This document shows, one piece after another, positions 5,474 through 10,417 of a stretch of DNA of 10,417 bases. Origin of the DNA: Hellea balneolensis (GTDB taxonomy: Bacteria > Pseudomonadota > Alphaproteobacteria > Caulobacterales > Maricaulaceae); assembly GCA_003233025.1 (NCBI GenBank), contig QIKS01000182.1:1-10417 (forward strand). The letters are read 5' to 3'. Below the pieces are notes generated by a model. It ran no database searches, was not told the origin of the DNA, and saw only the letters and a program-made list of their open reading frames with translations. Every line of letters starts with the position of its first letter. The stretch's first letter is position 1. The position numbers were made by a program, and so were the translations under genes.

Positions 5474-7594
5474 GTGGCAAAAATAACATCCAAGATTTCC
5501 AGTATCGACCCGCTTGATGACGGGCGCGAGGCAAGGACGTCAGACGCCCTTTCGGGTTTGGCAACCCCTATTCCCAAACACCCCGGCGAAACCACAAATC
5601 TATTGTTTAACGACCCCTTGTCCACACAACCGGACACCGGGTTTAAGCGGATCAAATTGATCTTGGTTTTGTCCCTTGTGATATGGCTTGTCATTGCCGC
5701 ATTGATAAGCATTTTCGTTCTCGACATCGGCAATAACCAACAAAATTATGACGGCTATGCCTGGGCCGGTTTTGCCACATTAATTGCCGGGCCGCTCATG
5801 ATGGTCGCTATTGCTTATTACGCCCTAAAACAGCTTGCCAATATCAATCTGCGCGCCGCTCAATTGGCCAATGCCGCCGAGCGATTAAGCCAACCTGACC
5901 GAGAGCTCATCGGTAAAACCAAAATCATGGCCGATATCATTTCGGCCCATATTGACGGCGTTAATGAGAGGATATCAACCGCAGTGGCCAGTTTGGATGC
6001 TATGGAAGAAATCCTGAAAGCCCAAACCGGTAAATTGGAGACGTCCAACAAAGAAGCGACAAAAACTGCAGCCCATATCGCCACTTCCATACAAAAACAA
6101 TACGCAGCCCTGGACACAATTTCCGGCACATTCGACCAGCGTATGAACTCCTTATCGGGGCTTTTGACAAAGCATACGGATAATTTAGCCGCCGCCACGC
6201 GCTTGGCTGAACAAAAAATTAAAGAAGCCCGGATGAGCGTCGAAAATGCCGCCACAAAAATAAACACCGCGTCGGACACCGTGCGCGCCAACACGGTCGA
6301 AGCTGCCAGTAACTTGACGGCCAGCCATGAGGACATCAAAGCCATTGGCGATATTTTACGCACACGCTCCGATGATCTCAGCAATATTTATTCCAGCCAT
6401 ACCAGTGACCTGACGGCAATGATTGAAACCTTGCGCAAGGAGCAAGAAGGGCTGGGGGTTGGACTGGAAGCCCGGTTGGTGAAAATGCGTGATCTGTCCC
6501 TCTCCGCGCAAGCCAGCGCGGAAAGCCTCTCAGATGCCAGCCAAGCCGGCAAGCAAACCGTGGAGGCTTTGGCGCAATCTGCGAATTTGGCCGATAATGC
6601 CGTCAAAAAACGGTTCCGCGAAATGCAGGACATGGTGCATTATTCCTCTGAACATGCGGCCAATATCAGCGATAAAGCCGCCCAGCGCGTTCGCGACAGC
6701 CTTGAGTTGGCGCGAAAAGAAATTTCGCGCATTGAAGACCATATGGGTGATTTGCAAGCCCGAATTAGCAAACCCGCCGACCGGTCATTGGAGCTTATTG
6801 AAGACGTCGTGGAGGAAACCCCCGCCGCAACACCTAAGTCCACAACACCTAAGCCTGAAGCGCCGAAGAAGAAAAAATGGACGCGGTTAAAACTAAAACC
6901 CTTACAAGATGACGCCCTCTCCCCTGAGCAAAAAACGCCCTTAGATCAAACAAATACTGGCGCAGATCTACAAATCCCGGAGATTGAAGCGGACCTTGAA
7001 GACCCCTATGAAGACCAACCCCCTTTGGAATTATCCGAACCGCTCGACGACGATGACAATCTTGAAGAAGAGACGGTAACGCAAAGTACAGATAATATCC
7101 TTAACCGCCCCGGAAGTTCGCAAGCAGATCAGACGTCCGCGTCTACTAAATCCAAGTTTTCTTTAAGAAATCTGTTTGGCAATAACGCCGATGACGGGGA
7201 AAATGCCAGCCTGTCAATCGCAACCTTATTTAACGAGAAAGACCCGCAAAACGCATCTGCAATTGTTGAAGAACTATCCAAAATCGGGTTTTCTCCAAAT
7301 GCAATTGTTGATGATGGTTGCATCATTGAAGCTGCGGCCACCCGCGTTAAACATGGTCATGAAAGCATGAGCAAATATGTGGCCGATCACCTAAAAAGCC
7401 CGGTGGAACATTTGGCCAAAACTCTGTCCAAAGACGACGCTTTAAGTGCGCGGGTCATTACCTTTGCCACAGATTACAATCAAAGCATTGAAAGCCTTGC
7501 AGGCCGCCGCGCCGCAGTCCGCTCTCGGCTGGAAACTGAGGAAGGTCGGGCTTATCTTTTATGTGACGCGGCGCTAAATTTTGGCCGCGTGTAA
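5474..7594 (+). CDS. Two-span membrane protein with long helical region; possible TipN-like polar scaffold
   Basis: This 706-residue protein starts at GTG 5474, with AGGGG about 8 bases upstream and an in-frame stop at 5462 that rules out an earlier start. Residues 1-58 are cytoplasmic and probably disordered. Membrane spans lie at about 60-83 and 96-118. Residues about 120-450 are a long Ala/Ser/Thr/Glu-rich helical region without prolines, typical of coiled-coil or filamentous bundles. Residues about 450-475 form a Pro/Lys linker (PKPEAPKKKKWTRLKLK), 490-540 are strongly acidic, and 562-706 form a compact C-terminal domain (SLSIATLFNEKD, IVEELSKIGFSP, DDALSARVITFA, EEGRAYLLCDAALNF). Two N-terminal spans plus a long coiled coil recall the Caulobacter polarity factor TipN, but the separate C-terminal domain is not something I can match to it. 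Chemotaxis-receptor identity is unlikely because no signalling hairpin is seen. The gene is divergent from the 77-residue gene and convergent with the mla operon. Confidence 0.9.
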   Translation: MAKITSKISSIDPLDDGREARTSDALSGLATPIPKHPGETTNLLFNDPLSTQPDTGFKRIKLILVLSLVIWLVIAALISIFVLDIGNNQQNYDGYAWAGFATLIAGPLMMVAIAYYALKQLANINLRAAQLANAAERLSQPDRELIGKTKIMADIISAHIDGVNERISTAVASLDAMEEILKAQTGKLETSNKEATKTAAHIATSIQKQYAALDTISGTFDQRMNSLSGLLTKHTDNLAAATRLAEQKIKEARMSVENAATKINTASDTVRANTVEAASNLTASHEDIKAIGDILRTRSDDLSNIYSSHTSDLTAMIETLRKEQEGLGVGLEARLVKMRDLSLSAQASAESLSDASQAGKQTVEALAQSANLADNAVKKRFREMQDMVHYSSEHAANISDKAAQRVRDSLELARKEISRIEDHMGDLQARISKPADRSLELIEDVVEETPAATPKSTTPKPEAPKKKKWTRLKLKPLQDDALSPEQKTPLDQTNTGADLQIPEIEADLEDPYEDQPPLELSEPLDDDDNLEEETVTQSTDNILNRPGSSQADQTSASTKSKFSLRNLFGNNADDGENASLSIATLFNEKDPQNASAIVEELSKIGFSPNAIVDDGCIIEAAATRVKHGHESMSKYVADHLKSPVEHLAKTLSKDDALSARVITFATDYNQSIESLAGRRAAVRSRLETEEGRAYLLCDAALNFGRV

Positions 7595-7595
7595 A

Positions 7596-8210
7596 TCACT
7601 CTGACAATTGACTATCCAGCCAATTTGCAATTTTTCCCATCACCGCCTGCGCCGCCTCGTCTTGAGCCAAAACAATGGCGGACACCGAACGGGCATTGGC
7701 CCGCACTGTGCTGCGGGCGCTGAAAGACCCGATAAGGTCGCGGGATTTTGTATCGCTCAACGTGACATTAATGTGGGCAACCGCATTGGGGGCTGCGTCT
7801 TCACCTTGGTCAAATACGGCTTCAAAACGGCGAATATCCAGGTTGAGCCGGTAGGGAACATAAGTCGATCCGGACGGGATAATGCCGGTAAATTGCCCTT
7901 TTTGCGCCAATGTATCGATCAGTAAGTTTCGCACCTGCTCCGGAATTGTCTCCGACCAATGGGCATTGGCCGCAGCACTGAGCCTGCGCCCATCGGGAGA
8001 GAGAACAATATCCGTGCCGCTGAGGGCTTTGGGGGCTTTGGGAAATTCAATATTGATGGCTTTTGTTTGCCCAACCGGCGACAAATTGGCGCTAGCGGGA
8101 ATAGTCAGACGGTAAACCGTATCGGCCTGTTTGGGTTCTGGCAGTACCGATAGGCATCCCGAAAACATCAAACTTGCCGCCAGCATGACCACGCCATTTA
8201 CATATTTCAT
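7596..8210 (-). CDS. ABC-type transport auxiliary lipoprotein (PqiC-like) of the Mla-type system
   Basis: This 204-residue lipoprotein precursor has a signal peptide ending in a lipobox (LMFSGC) with the acylated cysteine at residue 19. The mature part fits the ABC-transport auxiliary family (PF03886): VYRLTIP near the start, DIVLSPDGRRL, a WSETIPEQVRNLLIDTL helix, and FEAVFDQGEDAAPNAVAHINVTL. Members are outer-membrane partners of MCE transporters and probably help move lipids across the periplasm. It is the last gene of the cluster; its ATG overlaps the mlaD stop by 4 bases (ATGA), a classic coupled arrangement. Its stop lies one base from the stop of the convergent 706-residue gene, and I see no terminator hairpin. 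In alphaproteobacteria this protein commonly takes the place that MlaC/MlaB hold in Escherichia coli. Confidence 0.9.
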   Translation of the reverse strand: MKYVNGVVMLAASLMFSGCLSVLPEPKQADTVYRLTIPASANLSPVGQTKAINIEFPKAPKALSGTDIVLSPDGRRLSAAANAHWSETIPEQVRNLLIDTLAQKGQFTGIIPSGSTYVPYRLNLDIRRFEAVFDQGEDAAPNAVAHINVTLSDTKSRDLIGSFSARSTVRANARSVSAIVLAQDEAAQAVMGKIANWLDSQLSE

Positions 8211-9187
8211 TGCGGCAACTCCATGGTTTCTCTTTCCTGGCCGACAATAAAGCCGAGCGGATTGCGTTCCAAGTCGTCGCTTACCCGGTTGAGGGTTTCG
8301 GTAAATGCCCGCAAATCTGAAAGGGTTACGAATAAATCTTGCAAGCCAACGGTTGAAAATTGCTCGACCGTGCGCCGCAATTCTTCTGACAACACCGTGC
8401 CGTCTTGGGCAAGCACTTTATAAGCATCCAGGGTCGCCTGCGTTTTTAGGAGCGCCGTTTCCATTTCTACAAGCACAGCTTTAAGCTCGCCGGATTGTAA
8501 AAACTTTGAAATATCTTGCGCAGCCCCGTCCACAGAAACAGCCGCCGCCGAAATATCGCGGCCGGTTTGTTCATAGGTGGTCAGAAATTGCTCCAAGCGT
8601 TGCGACGAGATATCCGAATTGGCAATGGCAGATGTGATGGTGTTGATATTGGCCAAAATCCCGTGAAAATCCTCTGTCGCTTCCGGCCCTAAAATCGCCA
8701 CCGTGCGCGACAGGGCAAGGTTGACATTATCGATAACCGACTCGCTTCCCCCTAATAATGTATCGATCTGGCTACCAACCCCCCTGATTTTAGCAAATTC
8801 GCCCCGCCCAGACGGCAAAACAATCCGCTCACTAGACCCGCCAGCAAAAAGCTGGATATAACTTAGCCCCGTCAAACCCAAAGGTTCAATCTGTCCATAG
8901 GTATCTTTCAAAACCGGCGTGCTTGATTTGACCCGAATGCGGATGAACACATTATTCGGGTTTTGGGGGTCCAACTCCGTATCCGTCACCTCGCCCATGA
9001 TCAGCCCGTTATAACGCACTTCACTGCCAACAGAAATCCCGCGCGGCGGGGTATCATAAACCACCACATATTCATTATAAGTCTGGTCAAATTGCCGACC
9101 ACTAATATAGGCGATAAAAGTGACAATCCCGATAATAGAAATTAGCACGAATGTCCCGATTAAGGCAAAATTTGCTTTACTTTCCAC
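8207..9187 (-). CDS. mlaD: MlaD-type MCE protein, periplasmic substrate-binding subunit
   Basis: This 326-residue protein has an N-terminal membrane span at about residues 7-29 and one MCE domain at about 38-115, with hallmarks GISVGSEVRYNGLIMGEV and EPLGLTGLSYIQL. MCE proteins form hexameric rings that hold phospholipid in a central channel and dock on the MlaE-MlaF core. The remaining 200 residues are mostly helical and longer than in E. coli MlaD (about 180 residues in total), which is usual for the alphaproteobacterial form; they may extend the channel as a helical barrel. The start is GTG at 9187-9185, supported by AGGA 8 bases upstream and by the membrane span just after it. It follows mlaF by 24 bases and overlaps the lipoprotein gene by 4. 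Confidence 0.93.
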   Translation of the reverse strand: MESKANFALIGTFVLISIIGIVTFIAYISGRQFDQTYNEYVVVYDTPPRGISVGSEVRYNGLIMGEVTDTELDPQNPNNVFIRIRVKSSTPVLKDTYGQIEPLGLTGLSYIQLFAGGSSERIVLPSGRGEFAKIRGVGSQIDTLLGGSESVIDNVNLALSRTVAILGPEATEDFHGILANINTITSAIANSDISSQRLEQFLTTYEQTGRDISAAAVSVDGAAQDISKFLQSGELKAVLVEMETALLKTQATLDAYKVLAQDGTVLSEELRRTVEQFSTVGLQDLFVTLSDLRAFTETLNRVSDDLERNPLGFIVGQERETMELPQ

Positions 9188-9211
9188 GATAATGATCCTG
9201 TTTTCTGTGCA

Positions 9212-10003
9212 TTACCCGCTTGTTTTCGCCGCTCGTGATCTCGGGCCACCAAAATATTCCTGCACCCAAGGGTGGTCATATTTCACTACGTTATCAAGAC
9301 TATCGGCGATGGCAATATGTTTATCAACCAATACCGCCACACGGTCGCAAATGGTAAACAGGCTGTCCAGATCATGCGTGACCATAAATACCGTTAAACC
9401 CAACGCATCACGAAGCTCCAAAATCAACTCATCAAACCCATTGGCCCCGATAGGATCCAGCCCCGACGTAGGCTCGTCCAAAAACAGCATTTGCGGATCG
9501 AGGGCGAGCGCGCGCGCCAGCCCTGCCCGCTTGCGCATCCCCCCCGACAGATCCGACGGGTAGAGCCGCGCAGCGGCGCGCGGCAGGCCGACCATATTAA
9601 TCTTCATATCCGCCAGCTCACGCATCAAGCTCACGGGTAAATCCGTATGTGTGCGTAAGGGCACCATGATGTTTTCACGCACGCTCAGCGAGGAAAACAA
9701 AGCACCGCCCTGAAACAACACCCCCATACGCGTATAGATAGTTTTACGTTCGCTTGCGCTCAACTCACGGCGTTTGCGGCCAAATATTTTTACAAATCCG
9801 CCTTCCGGGCTTTTCAAGCCAAGAAGCGTGTTGAGCAGAACCGATTTACCACTGCCCGAACCCCCGACCACGCCCAATATTTCCCCTGATTTCAAACTGA
9901 TGTTTAAATTTTCATGGATGACATTATTGCCAAATTGCGTGCGAATGCCGCACGCTTCAACCGGATTTGTCAAATCCAGTGTGCTGTAATCAACCCGGCC
10001 CAT
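9212..10003 (-). CDS. mlaF: MlaF-type ABC transporter ATPase
   Basis: This 263-residue cytoplasmic ATPase should power lipid movement through MlaE and MlaD. The nucleotide-binding motifs are complete: Walker A GGSGSGKS (47-54, K53), Q-loop Q98 in GVLFQGGALFSSL, signature LSGGM (152-156), Walker B LFLDEP (173-178, catalytic E177), D-loop SGLDP and switch H210 in VTHD. GVLFQGGALFSSLSV is characteristic of the MlaF/Ttg2A group and sets it apart from other ABC ATPases. The length is normal. The ATG immediately follows the mlaE stop (TAAATG, no spacing), which implies translational coupling. Confidence 0.95.
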   Translation of the reverse strand: MGRVDYSTLDLTNPVEACGIRTQFGNNVIHENLNISLKSGEILGVVGGSGSGKSVLLNTLLGLKSPEGGFVKIFGRKRRELSASERKTIYTRMGVLFQGGALFSSLSVRENIMVPLRTHTDLPVSLMRELADMKINMVGLPRAAARLYPSDLSGGMRKRAGLARALALDPQMLFLDEPTSGLDPIGANGFDELILELRDALGLTVFMVTHDLDSLFTICDRVAVLVDKHIAIADSLDNVVKYDHPWVQEYFGGPRSRAAKTSG

Positions 10004-10417
10004 TTACACCCCCATCTTCAAAAACAGCATGGCAAAAACGGCGTCCAGAACAATGACCGTAAAAATGGCTTGAACAACACTGGTCGTGGTTCTGCGTCCC
10101 AGACTTTCCACCGAGCCGCCAACGGCCAACCCTTGGCGACACGCGATAATCGCAATGAAAAGCGCAAAAACCGGGGCTTTTATCATGCCGACCCAAAAAT
10201 GGTTGATGGAAACCACTTCCGTCAACCGGGCCATAAATAGCACCGGCGAAATCCCCTGCGACCAACCGACAAGCACACCGCCGAGCAAGCCCGACAACAT
10301 GGCGACAAAGGTCAGCAAAGGCGCCGAGATCAAACAAGCAAGAGCGCGCGGCGCAATCAATGTTTCTTCGCGGCTTAACCCGATGACGGTCATGGCATCA
10401 ATTTCCTGGCGCATTTT
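10004..10417 (-). CDS. mlaE: MlaE-type permease, 5' end outside the window
   Basis: Only the C-terminal part, about 137 residues, is in the window, and the frame stays open to the right edge. It begins with KMRQEIDAMTVIGLS, the conserved MlaE helix-loop motif (EIDAM...IG) that contacts the ATPase. Hydrophobic membrane segments follow (LISAPLLTFVAMLSGLLGG, FWVGMIKAPVFALFIAIIA and a last helix VVQAIFTVIVLDAVFAMLF). MlaE is the inner-membrane permease of the MlaFEDB-type phospholipid transporter. The internal Met at 10414 is not the start, since family members have roughly 120 or more residues before this motif. It is the first visible gene of the mlaE-mlaF-mlaD-lipoprotein cluster. Confidence 0.93.
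   Translation of the reverse strand, partial: KMRQEIDAMTVIGLSREETLIAPRALACLISAPLLTFVAMLSGLLGGVLVGWSQGISPVLFMARLTEVVSINHFWVGMIKAPVFALFIAIIACRQGLAVGGSVESLGRRTTTSVVQAIFTVIVLDAVFAMLFLKMGV

Noticed and set aside
5860..6384. A 174-codon minus-strand open frame inside the 706-residue gene
   Set aside because: It is antisense to a long helical coding region whose Ala/Ser/Thr codon bias creates open antisense frames. The translation is rich in Ser, Ala and Val without domain features, and no ribosome binding site stands out.
5474..7594. Identification of the 706-residue protein as a methyl-accepting chemotaxis receptor
   Set aside because: It has two spans and a helical body, but the conserved receptor signalling tip and a HAMP domain are not seen, and the C-terminus carries a linker and a separate domain.
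9120..9563. A 147-codon plus-strand frame over the mlaD/mlaF junction
   Set aside because: It runs opposite conserved MlaF motifs and the MlaD membrane span; the product is Ser/Arg-rich and shadow-like.

Overview
The window looks like a chromosomal segment of an alphaproteobacterium with moderate GC content. The evidence is an M23 peptidase/bactofilin pair of alphaproteobacterial type, an MlaE-MlaF-MlaD cluster that ends in an auxiliary lipoprotein instead of MlaC/MlaB, a large polar-scaffold-like membrane coiled-coil protein, and a 77-residue protein resembling small conserved alphaproteobacterial proteins. A Caulobacterales/Maricaulales-like relative is my best guess, but no rRNA or other firm marker is present. 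I see no tRNA, rRNA, CRISPR array, insertion sequence or phage gene.

Left part (1-1716, minus strand): a 189-residue secreted protein of unknown function is followed, with an 8-base overlap, by a secreted protein carrying a proprotein-convertase P domain and a DUF11-type domain. The second gene runs off the left edge. A 262-base divergent intergenic region (1717-1978) holds a candidate promoter and two spaced copies of CCAAATC-N7-ATGGTTA.

Middle-left part (1979-4834, plus strand): an inner-membrane LytM/M23 endopeptidase overlaps a bactofilin gene by 11 bases, and a CPBP-family intramembrane protease follows 44 bases later. The first two are a probable cell-shape module in which a cytoskeletal polymer positions a wall hydrolase. 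A 46-residue single-span membrane protein (4936-5076) follows. Its last codons lie inside an A-tract/hairpin/T-tract that looks like a bidirectional terminator, shared with a 77-residue gene on the opposite strand (5088-5321).

Middle-right part (5322-7594): the region between the 77-residue gene and a divergent 706-residue gene carries three ACTAAA half-sites, two of them a palindrome with a 7-base spacer. The 706-residue protein has two membrane spans, a long helical region, a charged linker and a compact C-terminal domain.

Right part (7596-10417, minus strand): a tightly packed lipid-transport operon in the order mlaE (5' end outside the window), mlaF, mlaD, auxiliary lipoprotein. It ends one base from the stop of the 706-residue gene. 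The window is therefore rich in cell-envelope functions: wall remodelling, membrane organisation and phospholipid transport between the two membranes.
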